A DNA stretch of 62,290 bases from Chlamydiales bacterium (GTDB lineage Bacteria; Chlamydiota; Chlamydiia; Chlamydiales; VFKH01), in contig JARLHF010000008.1 of NCBI GenBank assembly GCA_031292375.1, forward strand, positions 1-62,290. Reading direction: 5' to 3'. The translations under genes and the position numbers were made by a program. The notes beneath the pieces are model-generated. The model was not told where the DNA came from, did not search any database, and worked only from the letters and a program-made list of their open reading frames with translations. The stretch's first letter is position 1, and each line of letters begins with the position of its first letter. Positions 36,250-45,422 of this stretch are shown here, one piece after another.

Positions 36250-36419
36250 TAATAGACTTCTTGCGTAATTACATTTGCTTGTTAAAATTGTCTTTTTTGA
36301 CATCTTTATCGTTAAATTTTTCAACCATATGTTCACATATGCTTGAAAAATTTATCAATAAATCTACTCAAAAAATTGCAATTTTTCTAAGCAAAGCTAA
36401 TTATGTAAGAAGTCTATTA
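36250..36419. repeat. 170-bp imperfect palindrome (MITE-like)
   Basis: TAATAGACTTCTT at 36250 is mirrored by AAGAAGTCTATTA ending at 36419. The arms continue (AATTAC..TTTGCTT, AAATTTTTCAA, CATATG) to the centre near 36335 with roughly 80 percent match by eye. It is not the same sequence as the 52168 palindrome. A read-through ORF at 36204-36431 is a by-product of the structure. Confidence 0.75.
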
Positions 36420-36612
36420 GGAAATAGATAGCGAAGTAGTGTACTTTTTCCTGTTTGTCTTGCCCAAGCAAAAGGATAACCTTAAGCAGATAGAATGCGC
36501 GGAGAATAGATGTCTTGGCAAAAAATCCATGTTTTTCTCGATTTCTTTAATCATCAGTGTAAATTATCGAGAATATTTTGGCGAATATTTTTAGTAATCT
36601 GTAAATATTTAG

Positions 36613-36641
36613 TTGTATTTAAAATGTTTTCTGTGTATGCT
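36613..36641 (+). promoter_or_regulatory. Candidate promoter of the TolC-RND operon
   Basis: TTGTAT (36613-36618), a 17-bp spacer and TATGCT (36636-36641) lie 25 bp before the ATG of the TolC-like gene. Confidence 0.4.
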
Positions 36642-36666
36642 TTTTGGGCATTCATAGTGGAAACAT

Positions 36667-37977
36667 ATGTCAGTCATTAAATTCTTTATACAGTTTTTGA
36701 TTATAGTATGTCTTTTTTTTGGCACATTGAAAGCAGAAGAGTTTGATCATCCTTTGACTCTCAGTGAAATTGTCGATATTGCTCTTTCGCACCATCCCTT
36801 AACAAAGCAAGTATGGTGGAAAGCTCAGCGAGCAGCATCTGTTGTTGGAGATGCAAAAAGTGCTTATTATCCTTATGTTGGAGTAGAAGCCTTTGTAGAA
36901 CATGGCAGAGATTTTCAATTCATCAATGGACCAAATACTAATTATACAATTACTGGAGCAGATCTTGTGCTTTCACTATTGCTCTACGATAGTGAAGAGC
37001 GCACAAACAAGGTGAAAGCTTCTAAAATGGCTCTAATAGCAGCTCAATGGCATGTAGACTGGGCTATTCAAAAAGTAATGGTAGATGCATTAGTTGCAGC
37101 TTATGCAACTTTACATGCTCAAGAAGTATTCCAGGCAACATTTGCTTCTTTTGAAGATGCAAAAAAGCTATCGATGACTACAGAAGAATTATATCGCGTA
37201 GGGCTTAAGCCTATTTCTGATGTTTATACAACCAAAGCGATGTTTGCACAGATGAAGATGGAGTTATCTGAAAAACTTGGTCTTTTAGAAATACAGAAAG
37301 GAAAACTTGCTGCAAGCCTTGGATTATCCGCCAATACATGTTTGCAACTTGCAATGCTAAATCCTGTACAATACCCTCAAGGCAATCATATTGCAGCACT
37401 TATTTGCCTTGCAAACAAAAAGCGCGCTGATTTACTTGCAAAGCGCTCCCAACTCTATGAATCTTACTATAATCTCAATAAGGTGAGTGCATCATTTGGT
37501 CCAAAAGTCTTCTTGTCTGGAAGAGGAGGTCTTAACCATGCTTTTCATGACCAAGCAAGTGGTGGTCAATATCAAGTCGCTCTCAATTTAGAGATGCCAC
37601 TTTTCAATGGCTTTGAGACGATATATAAGAATCGCATCGCTTATGCTGATACAAAACTTACTCAAGAAGAGCTTGCTCAAGTCCAGCTAGATATTGCCTT
37701 AGAGGTGCTTACATATAGTAAATCACTTGAATCTGCAGAAAAAATGCTTCCAGATGCCAGTAGCAATTTAGAAAACTCTCAAAATGCTTACGAAATTGTT
37801 GTGGAAAAATATAGCCTTGGAGAAGAGAAAATCGCAGAAGTGTCTAATGCTCAAATGCAGCTTGCTGCAGCGCGTATCAAATATAGTGATACTAAAACAA
37901 AATGGCTCTTAAGCATTGCAAATCTTGCTTATGCAACAGGAACACTTACTCATTATTCGGGGGCACAATGCAATTGA
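36667..37977 (+). CDS. TolC-family outer membrane efflux protein
   Basis: 436 residues with an N-terminal signal peptide (KFFIQFLIIVCLFFGTLKAE). The mature part is a duplicated helical OEP repeat: LTLSEIVDIALSHHPLTKQV (about 31-50) opens the first and VALNLEMPLFNGFETIYKNR the second. LEVLTYSKSLESAEKMLPDA and YEIVVEKYSLGEEKIAEV are typical coiled-coil helices of the tunnel. It forms the outer membrane channel for the adaptor and RND pump that follow, and could also serve the NHLM-type exporter at 42121. The stop overlaps the start of the adaptor gene by 13 bp. Confidence 0.88.
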   Translation: MSVIKFFIQFLIIVCLFFGTLKAEEFDHPLTLSEIVDIALSHHPLTKQVWWKAQRAASVVGDAKSAYYPYVGVEAFVEHGRDFQFINGPNTNYTITGADLVLSLLLYDSEERTNKVKASKMALIAAQWHVDWAIQKVMVDALVAAYATLHAQEVFQATFASFEDAKKLSMTTEELYRVGLKPISDVYTTKAMFAQMKMELSEKLGLLEIQKGKLAASLGLSANTCLQLAMLNPVQYPQGNHIAALICLANKKRADLLAKRSQLYESYYNLNKVSASFGPKVFLSGRGGLNHAFHDQASGGQYQVALNLEMPLFNGFETIYKNRIAYADTKLTQEELAQVQLDIALEVLTYSKSLESAEKMLPDASSNLENSQNAYEIVVEKYSLGEEKIAEVSNAQMQLAAARIKYSDTKTKWLLSIANLAYATGTLTHYSGAQCN

Positions 37978-39047
37978 TCATTTTTTTCTTTACAGCCTTG
38001 ATTCTCTTGATGACTAGCTGTTCAAAAGATGTGAATCATCTTGAAGAGCACAGCACTTTAATTCCTGTTATTACAACTAAAGTGGTCATTCAAGATGTTC
38101 CTACCTATTTGGAAACAGTTGGAACATTGATTCCTTCGGCATCTGTAGACTTGCGTCCTGAAGCTAGCGGTATTTTAGAAGAGATTCTAGTTGCAGAAGG
38201 TGAGTGGGTGACAAAAGAGACTCCATTATTTAGAATTAATACAAAATTGAGTGGAACAAAGGTTAAAGAGGCAAGGGCGCAGCTTGCTATGGACCAGACG
38301 CAATTGCGAGCTTGTGAAAAGAAACTTGCGCGCTTTAAAACGCTTTCTGAAAAAAATATGATCGCACAGTCAGAATGGGATGAGCTTGAGGCGAATGTAG
38401 AAAGAGCTAATAATGTTATTGAATTAGATGAAGCTAGGCTAGAGTCTGCTCTCATCGAATTGGAGCGTTGCACACTTAAATCGCATATTGAGGGGCAAGT
38501 TGGAAAGATAGATGCACATCCAGGAATGCTTGTTGCTCATTCTCAGGTAGAGCCATTAACAACGATTTCAAATACTCGCAATCTTACTGTTGAATTTTTG
38601 GTTACGGAAAAAGAGTTTCAAATACTATCAAAAGCCTCATCTGAAATCGAAGTTCAACCACTTTTTGACTTAAATCTTGTTCTAAAGGGTACTCTTACTT
38701 TTTTAGATCATCACTTTGATGCTAAGAAAGGTTTATTATTGGTTAGGGGTAATATAGAAAATAAGGAATCACTGCTTCTTCCAGGGCAGCATGTTCATGT
38801 ATGTATCCCTATTTTTATTGCAAAAGATGCTATGTTAGTTCCTCAAAAAGCCATTCGTTATAATCAACAGGGCCCTTATGTCTATCTTGTTCAAGAAGAT
38901 ATGAGCATTGCTTCTCGTCAATTAATTCTGGGTGATGAATATGAAAATAACCAAGTTGTTTTAGAGGGTATTGAATTAGAAGATCGAATTATAACAGATG
39001 GCCATTTGCGCCTTGCTCCTGGATCGAGGGTTGAAATTAAATCATGA
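37965..39047 (+). CDS. RND efflux membrane-fusion lipoprotein (AcrA/MexA-like adaptor)
   Basis: About 360 residues from the ATG at 37965. A lipobox is present (FFTALILLMTSC), so the protein should be lipid-anchored in the periplasm. It has lipoyl halves (RPEASGILEEILVAEGEWV; LKSHIEGQVGKIDAHPGMLV) on either side of an alpha-hairpin (about 95-145), then beta-barrel and membrane-proximal domains with LLLPGQHVHVCIPI and the VPQKAIRYNQQGPYVYLV strand. A longer reading from an upstream ATG at 37902 lies inside the TolC gene and is unlikely. It bridges the TolC-like channel and the RND pump. Confidence 0.92.
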   Translation, partial: TMQLIIFFFTALILLMTSCSKDVNHLEEHSTLIPVITTKVVIQDVPTYLETVGTLIPSASVDLRPEASGILEEILVAEGEWVTKETPLFRINTKLSGTKVKEARAQLAMDQTQLRACEKKLARFKTLSEKNMIAQSEWDELEANVERANNVIELDEARLESALIELERCTLKSHIEGQVGKIDAHPGMLVAHSQVEPLTTISNTRNLTVEFLVTEKEFQILSKASSEIEVQPLFDLNLVLKGTLTFLDHHFDAKKGLLLVRGNIENKESLLLPGQHVHVCIPIFIAKDAMLVPQKAIRYNQQGPYVYLVQEDMSIASRQLILGDEYENNQVVLEGIELEDRIITDGHLRLAPGSRVEIKS

Positions 39048-42000
39048 ATTTATCTCGTCCCTTTATTCAAAGACCTGTAATGACATCGATTCTTATTTTA
39101 ACGATTTTGTGCGCAGGATTATTTGCTTTTTTTAAGTTGCCAGTAAGTGATTTACCTGCTATTGAGCATCCTCAAATTACTATAACAGCTGGGTATACAG
39201 GAGCCAATTCTGAAATCGTTCTCAATGAAGTTACAAGGCCTTTAGAAAAAGAGCTTACGCATGTCAAAGATGTTCAAGAGATGAAGTCTAATAGCTCTCT
39301 TGGTAATTCTATGATTTCTTTGACTTTTGACCTTTCTAAAAATATGGACGAGGCTATACGCGATGTGCAAGCAGCTTTAAATCGAGCTGCAGAGTTTTTG
39401 CCTCAAGAGCTTAATCCAAGGCCTGCCTATCATCTACAAGAAAATAGCCAAGAAGCAATCATGTGGCTTGTTTTGACGAGTAATCATGCAAGCGTTAATG
39501 AATTGCGTAGCTACTCAGATGCTTACATTATTCCTCGCTTGATGCGATTAGAAGGTGTTGCCCAAATTCAACTTTTTGGAGCAGAAAAGTCTATTCATGT
39601 TCACCTAAACCCAGAACTAATGAGAGCTCGGCAAGTTTCTTTTGATGATGCAATTCATGCAATTCAAGAAAAAATCAAGGTGGTTCCTCTTGGAAATATT
39701 CAAACAAGTAGTAAAAAGCTTTCAATCGAATGGCCAACAACGATTCATGCTGCAAAAGATTTTGAAGAAATTCTTATAGGAGACTCTGGCGTGCGCCTTA
39801 AAGAGATTGGTGTGATCTCTGATAAAAATGATGATGAGGAAGAATTTCACCTAGTTTCAAAAGAGCTGAGCTCTACAGCTTTTGGTCTTGGGATACAAAA
39901 ATTTAGTAATGCAAACACAGTTTTAGTCTCTAAGCGGGTGCATGAGATCCTTCAAGAATTAAAAAAAGAAATTCCCTCTTCAATGAGCCTTGATGTGTGG
40001 TTTGATAAAGCAGTTTGGATTGAAGACTCTCTTTTTGATGTACAGTGGTCTTTATTATTTGCACTCATTCTTGTAGCCATTGTGATTTATCTTAGCTTAG
40101 GTAGATTTTCAGAATCTCTTATCACATCGCTATCTTTGCCCCTTTCTCTTATAGCAACATTTATCGTCATGTATCTTTTAGACTTTAGTCTTGATCTTCT
40201 CTCTCTTTTGGCTCTTACGCTATCTGTTGGTTTTATTGTAGATGATGCCATTGTTGTTTTAGAAAACATTGTAAGGCATCAAGATGAGGGATGCTCTGCA
40301 CTAGATGCAAGCTTGCAAGGCAGTAAGCAGATCTGTTTTACAGTTCTTTCGATGACGCTTGCTCTTGTTGCGGTCTTTATTCCACTACTTTTTATGCCAG
40401 GAATGAATGGCCGTCTTTTTCGAGAGTTTAGCTTAACACTGGCTATTGCTATTTTAATCTCTGGTTTTATATCCCTCACTTGCACTCCTATGCTGTGTAG
40501 CCGATTTTTATCTAAAAAGAAAAAAGAGAGCTCTTTTCATAAAACATCCTCAAATTTTAACACAAAGCTTACAAGCTTATATGGTAAAACTCTTAAGTCT
40601 TGTTTATCTTATCGTAAAACAGTGCTATTTAGCATTTTTTTATGTTCTGGAGCAGCTATTTTTTTATTTACCAAATTACCAGTTAATCTGATACCTCCAG
40701 AAGATCGTGGATTCTTCTTTGTATTTGCCCAACTTCCCTCCGGAATGCCACCCAAAGAGCAAAAAGAGCAACAAAAGCAATTGGAATCACTTGTATTAAC
40801 ACATCCCCATATAGATCACTTTTTGAGTGTAAATTTTGAGAATAATCTACTTTTTATTGTGCGCTTAGAGCATCTTTCTAAGCGTCCTCCACAAGAACAA
40901 TTGATAACAAAGATGCAGCAATCATTTGATCAAGTTCCTGGTATTCAAACCTTTATTCAACCTTATCACTTGATTAATTTGGACTTGGATTTTGGCAAGA
41001 AAGGTCAATATAAGCTTTTGGTACGAGGATCGGAATTTTCGCAAGTGGATCTTGCAACTGCCAAATTAACAGAAAAGCTACAAAGCTATCCAGAGATTGC
41101 ATTTGCCTATAGTTCTTTGAAGCAAGAGTCTACCACATTAGTCATGCATGTCAATGAAAGGCTTGCAGATAAGTTGGGAATTAGTAGAAGACAGATTCAA
41201 AATATATTGCAAAGTGCCTATGGACATGGATCTATCGGCTCTATTTCTCAAAATACACATAAAGAGAAAATCTATCTCGATCTTCTTTCTGGTTTTCAAA
41301 ATCATCCCAAAGCACCTAATTATTTATCCCTTACATCCTCTAATGGAAATTTGATTCCCCTTAAGTCTATAGCTACTTGGGAGGAGAAGCTTGCTCCTGT
41401 ATCCTTAGCACATTATGATCAATTGCCAACTCAAACTATTCATTTCTCTCTTGCTGAAAACATTCCTGTAGATAAAGGGCTTCAGCTTGTGATGGATGTT
41501 GCTTCTAATTCGCTTCCAGAGCACATTAATGCATCCCTTTCAGGAAGTGCAAAAACGATTGCTTCTACGACAAAAAACACGCTTTTATTGCTTTTAGCAG
41601 CATTTATTGTAATGTATGTAGTACTTGCAATTTTGTATGAAAGCTTTATTCATCCATTGACTATTTTGTCTTCTATTCCATTTGCAACGCTAGGTGGAAT
41701 TTTTACTCTCTTTTTCTTTAATGAGCCTATCTCAATATTTAGTGCCGTTGGTTTTTTATTGCTCATTGGAGTGGTAAAGAAAAATGGTATCATGATGGTA
41801 GATTATGCAATAGCTGCTGAAAAGCAAGGGCGCTCTTCTGTAGATGCTATTTATGAAGCCTCTCTTGTACGTCTGCGACCTATTATGATGACAACTGTTG
41901 CAGCTGTTATGGGAGCAATTCCTATAGCAATAGGTTTTGGAGAAGGCGCCGAAATGCGCACAGGGCTGGGCCTTGTTATTGTTGGAGGCCTTCTTTTCTC

Positions 42001-42058
42001 ACAAATATTAACTCTTTATGTCACACCTGTTCTTTACTTAACATTTATTAAGAAATAA
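39044..42058 (+). CDS. RND efflux transporter (AcrB/MexB family)
   Basis: A proton-driven inner-membrane pump of 1004 residues. RPFIQRPVMTSILILTILCA forms the first membrane span, followed by a periplasmic porter domain and two sets of six spans. Family signatures include GFIVDDAIVVLENIVRH (about 395-411, with the proton-relay aspartates D400 and D401 as seen in AcrB), GFLLLIGVVKKNGIMMVDYA near residue 905, and RLRPIMMTTVAAVMGAIPIA. The ATG overlaps the adaptor stop. Substrate class (HAE1 drug type against others) is not determinable, though the double Asp argues against heavy-metal pumps. Confidence 0.93.
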   Translation: MNLSRPFIQRPVMTSILILTILCAGLFAFFKLPVSDLPAIEHPQITITAGYTGANSEIVLNEVTRPLEKELTHVKDVQEMKSNSSLGNSMISLTFDLSKNMDEAIRDVQAALNRAAEFLPQELNPRPAYHLQENSQEAIMWLVLTSNHASVNELRSYSDAYIIPRLMRLEGVAQIQLFGAEKSIHVHLNPELMRARQVSFDDAIHAIQEKIKVVPLGNIQTSSKKLSIEWPTTIHAAKDFEEILIGDSGVRLKEIGVISDKNDDEEEFHLVSKELSSTAFGLGIQKFSNANTVLVSKRVHEILQELKKEIPSSMSLDVWFDKAVWIEDSLFDVQWSLLFALILVAIVIYLSLGRFSESLITSLSLPLSLIATFIVMYLLDFSLDLLSLLALTLSVGFIVDDAIVVLENIVRHQDEGCSALDASLQGSKQICFTVLSMTLALVAVFIPLLFMPGMNGRLFREFSLTLAIAILISGFISLTCTPMLCSRFLSKKKKESSFHKTSSNFNTKLTSLYGKTLKSCLSYRKTVLFSIFLCSGAAIFLFTKLPVNLIPPEDRGFFFVFAQLPSGMPPKEQKEQQKQLESLVLTHPHIDHFLSVNFENNLLFIVRLEHLSKRPPQEQLITKMQQSFDQVPGIQTFIQPYHLINLDLDFGKKGQYKLLVRGSEFSQVDLATAKLTEKLQSYPEIAFAYSSLKQESTTLVMHVNERLADKLGISRRQIQNILQSAYGHGSIGSISQNTHKEKIYLDLLSGFQNHPKAPNYLSLTSSNGNLIPLKSIATWEEKLAPVSLAHYDQLPTQTIHFSLAENIPVDKGLQLVMDVASNSLPEHINASLSGSAKTIASTTKNTLLLLLAAFIVMYVVLAILYESFIHPLTILSSIPFATLGGIFTLFFFNEPISIFSAVGFLLLIGVVKKNGIMMVDYAIAAEKQGRSSVDAIYEASLVRLRPIMMTTVAAVMGAIPIAIGFGEGAEMRTGLGLVIVGGLLFSQILTLYVTPVLYLTFIKK

Positions 42059-42062
42059 TTTC

Positions 42063-42091
42063 TTGGACAAGAATTAAATATTTTATATAGT
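42063..42091 (+). promoter_or_regulatory. Candidate promoter of the NHLM-type export operon
   Basis: TTGGAC (42063-42068), exactly 17 bp, then TATAGT (42086-42091), 29 bp before the ATG. It lies in the 62-bp gap after the RND gene, so the NHLM-type operon can be transcribed independently of the RND operon. Confidence 0.5.
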
Positions 42092-42120
42092 CCAAAGTAA
42101 AAAGTTTAAGAGCAGAAATT

Positions 42121-43227
42121 ATGGGTAAAGAAGATTCTCCTGAAGATGAAGACAATAATAAAGATGAGAGTGAGAATGAGTCCCCATTTAGAGAGGGGGT
42201 AGTTGATAGGCTTTCATCTCCTGAGCAGCTTGACAGGGTCATGATCGTTGTAAGGCCCAAAGGCTGGATAGCTCTTCTTTGCCTGGGTTTCCTTATCCTT
42301 ATAGGGCTTGTTTGGGCTTTTGTCGGTCGCATACCCATTGAAGTGGACGGAAGGGGTGTTATTTTAACAGAGCGCGGTTTATTTAGTATTTATTCTACCA
42401 TAAATGGACTTGTTGCAGAGACGAATGTAAAAGTGGGCGACTGGGTGACTCCAGAAACAGTTGTTGCAAAAATTCGTGACCAAGCGCTTATTGATCAAAT
42501 TAGAGAGCAAGAGTTAAAGGTAGAAACGCTCAATGCAAGTATGAAGGCAGCAGTAAGTCAAAAGTCAGAACAAGAACAAAATGCGCTAAATCTGCAGCTG
42601 GAAGCAGAAAAGATATTGCTTGCAGATTTGAAAAGGAAGCCAAGCATTGTAAATGTTTATGCTTCCAATATTGGAAAAGTCATTGAATATGATGTGACCG
42701 TTGGTAGTGTTGTAGGCTTTGGAACGCCTATTGCTTGGGCACATCATGCGCTTCGAGAAGATATGCTGCCTGTGTGTCATGCCTATTTTCGTGTAAAAGA
42801 TGGAGAGCAAATAAAGCCTGGCATGCAAGTAAAAATGGCCCTTGAGAATGTGGATACACAAACTTATGGGTATTTACTTGGAACTGTTTTTGATGTATCA
42901 GAATTTCCTGCATCTGATTTAGACCTTCTTCAAGTTCTAAGAAATCCACAGCTTATAAGTTATATAAAACAGGGAGCTCCTGCGGTTATTGCTGTTTTAA
43001 TTCATCCGATTCTTGATCCTCAAGAGCCCTCTGGATATAAATGGTCTTCTGAACGTGGTCCTAATAGTTATTTGAAGATAGGATCTATCTGTGAAGTTAA
43101 AATAGTGACAGAAGATAAAAGACCTATTTCCTATCTTTTTCCATTTTGGTTTACTCCTCCAAAAGAGCCTTTAGGAGAAAACCCTAATATTTATCCCGAT
43201 GGTCATTTTGGAAAAGAGACAAAGTAA
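42121..43227 (+). CDS. NHLM-type secretion adaptor (HlyD-like)
   Basis: A 368-residue membrane-fusion protein. It has an acidic cytoplasmic N-terminus (about 1-40), one membrane span (WIALLCLGFLILIGLVWAFVG, about 49-69), a lipoyl-like half (TINGLVAETNVKVGDWVTPE), a short coiled hairpin (about 120-165) and a second half (YASNIGKVIEYDVTVGSVVG). The SPEQLDRVMIVVRPKGWIAL region at the membrane is typical of the adaptor of NHLP/NHLM peptide-export systems, which links the inner-membrane ABC exporters to the periplasm. Its stop codon shares a base with the start of the peptidase-ABC gene, so the two are coupled. Confidence 0.82.
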   Translation: MGKEDSPEDEDNNKDESENESPFREGVVDRLSSPEQLDRVMIVVRPKGWIALLCLGFLILIGLVWAFVGRIPIEVDGRGVILTERGLFSIYSTINGLVAETNVKVGDWVTPETVVAKIRDQALIDQIREQELKVETLNASMKAAVSQKSEQEQNALNLQLEAEKILLADLKRKPSIVNVYASNIGKVIEYDVTVGSVVGFGTPIAWAHHALREDMLPVCHAYFRVKDGEQIKPGMQVKMALENVDTQTYGYLLGTVFDVSEFPASDLDLLQVLRNPQLISYIKQGAPAVIAVLIHPILDPQEPSGYKWSSERGPNSYLKIGSICEVKIVTEDKRPISYLFPFWFTPPKEPLGENPNIYPDGHFGKETK

Positions 43228-45422
43228 TGATGCAAATTTTTGATAGGTGGAAAAAAAGACATCGTACTCCAACAGTGATACAGATGGAAGCTGTAGAGTG
43301 TGCAGCTGCATCGCTTGCAATTGTGCTTGGATATTACGGAAAATTTATTCCCCTTGAAGAGTTACGTATAGAGTGCGGTGTCTCAAGAGATGGAAGCAAT
43401 GCGTTTAATTTAATTCAGGCAGCTGAAAAGTATGGTATGGAGTCGGCAGGATTTAAAGCCGAGATGGAAGATTTGCAAGAGATGCAACTTCCCTTTGTAG
43501 TCTTTTGGAATTTTAACCATTTTCTTGTTGTAGAGGGTTTTTCAAAGAAGTTTATATACATTAATGACCCTGCTAGTGGCCCTAGAAAGATAAGTTATGA
43601 AGAATTTGACAAAGCATTTACGGGCGTTGTCATTACAATGCAACCAGGAGAAGACTTTAAAAAGGTTGGAAAGGCTCCGGCTCTTTGGCCTATGTTAAAG
43701 GCGCGCCTTTGGGGCGTTATGACTCCTATTTCATTTATTAGCTTGGCGGGTATTTTTCTTGTTTTGCCAGGGCTTGCAGTTCCAGCGATCACGCAAATCT
43801 TTTACGACCAGGTTTTGGGTGCACATCACTTAGGATGGAAAAATGGTATAACATTTGGTTTGTTAGGGCTTGTAATTGTGGTTGGAGCAATTACTTGGCT
43901 ACAGTGTACAAATTTAAATAGATTATATTCTAAGTTGTCCATTCGATTTTCAGGTGAATTTTTTTGGCACATACTAAGGCTTCCTGTTTCTTTTTATGCG
44001 CAGCGCTTTAGTGGAGAAATTGCTCATCGTATAACATTAAATGAAGCTGTAACATCTGCGCTAACGGGTAATTTAGCAACTACTTTTATCAATATCGTGC
44101 TTATCATTTTTTATGCCTTTGTTATGTTTCAATATAATGTAACGATTGCTTTAATTGGTATTTTAGCAGCTTTTTTGAATTTGTTGATTTTATGGTTAAT
44201 TAACCGATCTCGTAATGATGCCTACGCAAGAGTACAACAAGAAACGGGAAAAAGTATTGGTTTTGCAATTGGTGCGCTGCAAAATATTGAGAGTATTAAA
44301 GCTGCTGGTAATGAAGCAGATTTATTTACGAAATGGGCTGGCTATTATACTAAAACGGTAAATGCTCAGAGAGAAATTAATTTAAAGGACGTCATTTTAA
44401 CGTCATTTCCAGCTCTTTTACAGGGGATTTCTACAGCTGCACTGCTTGGAATTGGTGGTTGGAAAGTATTGCATGGTGAGCTTACAATAGGTATGTTACT
44501 TGCTTTACAAGGACTTTTAGGGGCATTCTTATCTCCTGTTGCACAGATGGTTAATCTAGGCAGCACACTGCAAACAATTAAGATCGATATTGCAAGGCTG
44601 GATGATGTTTTGAAGAACGCAGAAGATCCAGTGTTGCAGCTTTCAGAAAAAGGTAAGAGAGATGATCACTCGATTACTCGCCTTGAAGGGTATTTAGAAT
44701 TTAAAAATGTGACATTTGGTTATAGCCCGCTGGATCCTCCCTTAATTGAGAATTTGAATATTACGCTAAAGCCTGGACAGAGAATAGCTCTTGTTGGGCC
44801 ATCTGGTTGTGGTAAGTCGACAATTGCAAAGCTTGTAAGTGGTTTATATCAGCCATGGAGTGGTGAAATTTTTTATGATGGAAAATTGCGTCCTGATATA
44901 CCTGCTTACGTTTTTCATAATTCACTTTCTGCCGTGGATCAAAAAATCTTTTTATTTTCAGGGCTAATTCGAGAAAATCTAACCCTTTGGGATGCAACTG
45001 TTGAAGATAAAGAGATTATTCAAGCTGCAAAGGATGCTTGCATTCATGAAGAGATCATTCTAAGACAGCATGGTTACGATACTTTATTGGAGGAAGAGGG
45101 GGCTAATTTTAGCGGTGGAGAGCGCCAAAGGCTTGAAATTGCAAGAGCTTTGGTCTGTTCACCAAGAGTTCTTATCATGGATGAGGCAACGAGTGCTCTA
45201 GACTCTAAAACGGAAGAAATCATCTCTAGAAATATTCGACAGCGTGGTTGCACATGTGTCATGATTGCGCATAGGTTAAGCACCATTCAAGAATGTGATG
45301 AAATTCTTGTGCTTGATAAAGGTCGGGTTGTACAACGAGGAACTCATTTTGAATTAAAATCTACTCCTGGATTATATCAAGACTTGGTAAACCGTGAATC
45401 TGTATTAAAAGAAATGTCATGA
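43227..45422 (+). CDS. NHLM-type peptidase-containing ABC exporter (C39 peptidase, permease, ATPase)
   Basis: 731 residues. The N-terminal C39 peptidase (about 1-135) has Q19, catalytic C25 in EAVECAAASLAIVLGYYG, H98 in FWNFNHFLVVEG and D114 in NDPASG. These are the residues needed to cut leader peptides after a double-glycine site. A six-span permease follows (about 160-450), then the ATPase with Walker A GPSGCGKST (about 524), signature FSGGERQRLEIARAL (about 627) and Walker B VLIMDEATSALD. It matches the first ABC protein of NHLM-type systems, which export and process ribosomal peptides. It is the middle gene of a three-gene coupled operon; no precursor peptide is visible nearby. Confidence 0.88.
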   Translation: MMQIFDRWKKRHRTPTVIQMEAVECAAASLAIVLGYYGKFIPLEELRIECGVSRDGSNAFNLIQAAEKYGMESAGFKAEMEDLQEMQLPFVVFWNFNHFLVVEGFSKKFIYINDPASGPRKISYEEFDKAFTGVVITMQPGEDFKKVGKAPALWPMLKARLWGVMTPISFISLAGIFLVLPGLAVPAITQIFYDQVLGAHHLGWKNGITFGLLGLVIVVGAITWLQCTNLNRLYSKLSIRFSGEFFWHILRLPVSFYAQRFSGEIAHRITLNEAVTSALTGNLATTFINIVLIIFYAFVMFQYNVTIALIGILAAFLNLLILWLINRSRNDAYARVQQETGKSIGFAIGALQNIESIKAAGNEADLFTKWAGYYTKTVNAQREINLKDVILTSFPALLQGISTAALLGIGGWKVLHGELTIGMLLALQGLLGAFLSPVAQMVNLGSTLQTIKIDIARLDDVLKNAEDPVLQLSEKGKRDDHSITRLEGYLEFKNVTFGYSPLDPPLIENLNITLKPGQRIALVGPSGCGKSTIAKLVSGLYQPWSGEIFYDGKLRPDIPAYVFHNSLSAVDQKIFLFSGLIRENLTLWDATVEDKEIIQAAKDACIHEEIILRQHGYDTLLEEEGANFSGGERQRLEIARALVCSPRVLIMDEATSALDSKTEEIISRNIRQRGCTCVMIAHRLSTIQECDEILVLDKGRVVQRGTHFELKSTPGLYQDLVNRESVLKEMS

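Noticed and set aside
36204-36431. A 75-codon plus-strand frame upstream of the TolC gene
   Set aside because: It simply reads through the palindrome family fragment and the 170-bp palindrome; no start signals.
38105-38473. A 122-codon minus-strand frame within the adaptor gene
   Set aside because: Ser-rich antisense shadow of a coding gene, without a ribosome-binding site.
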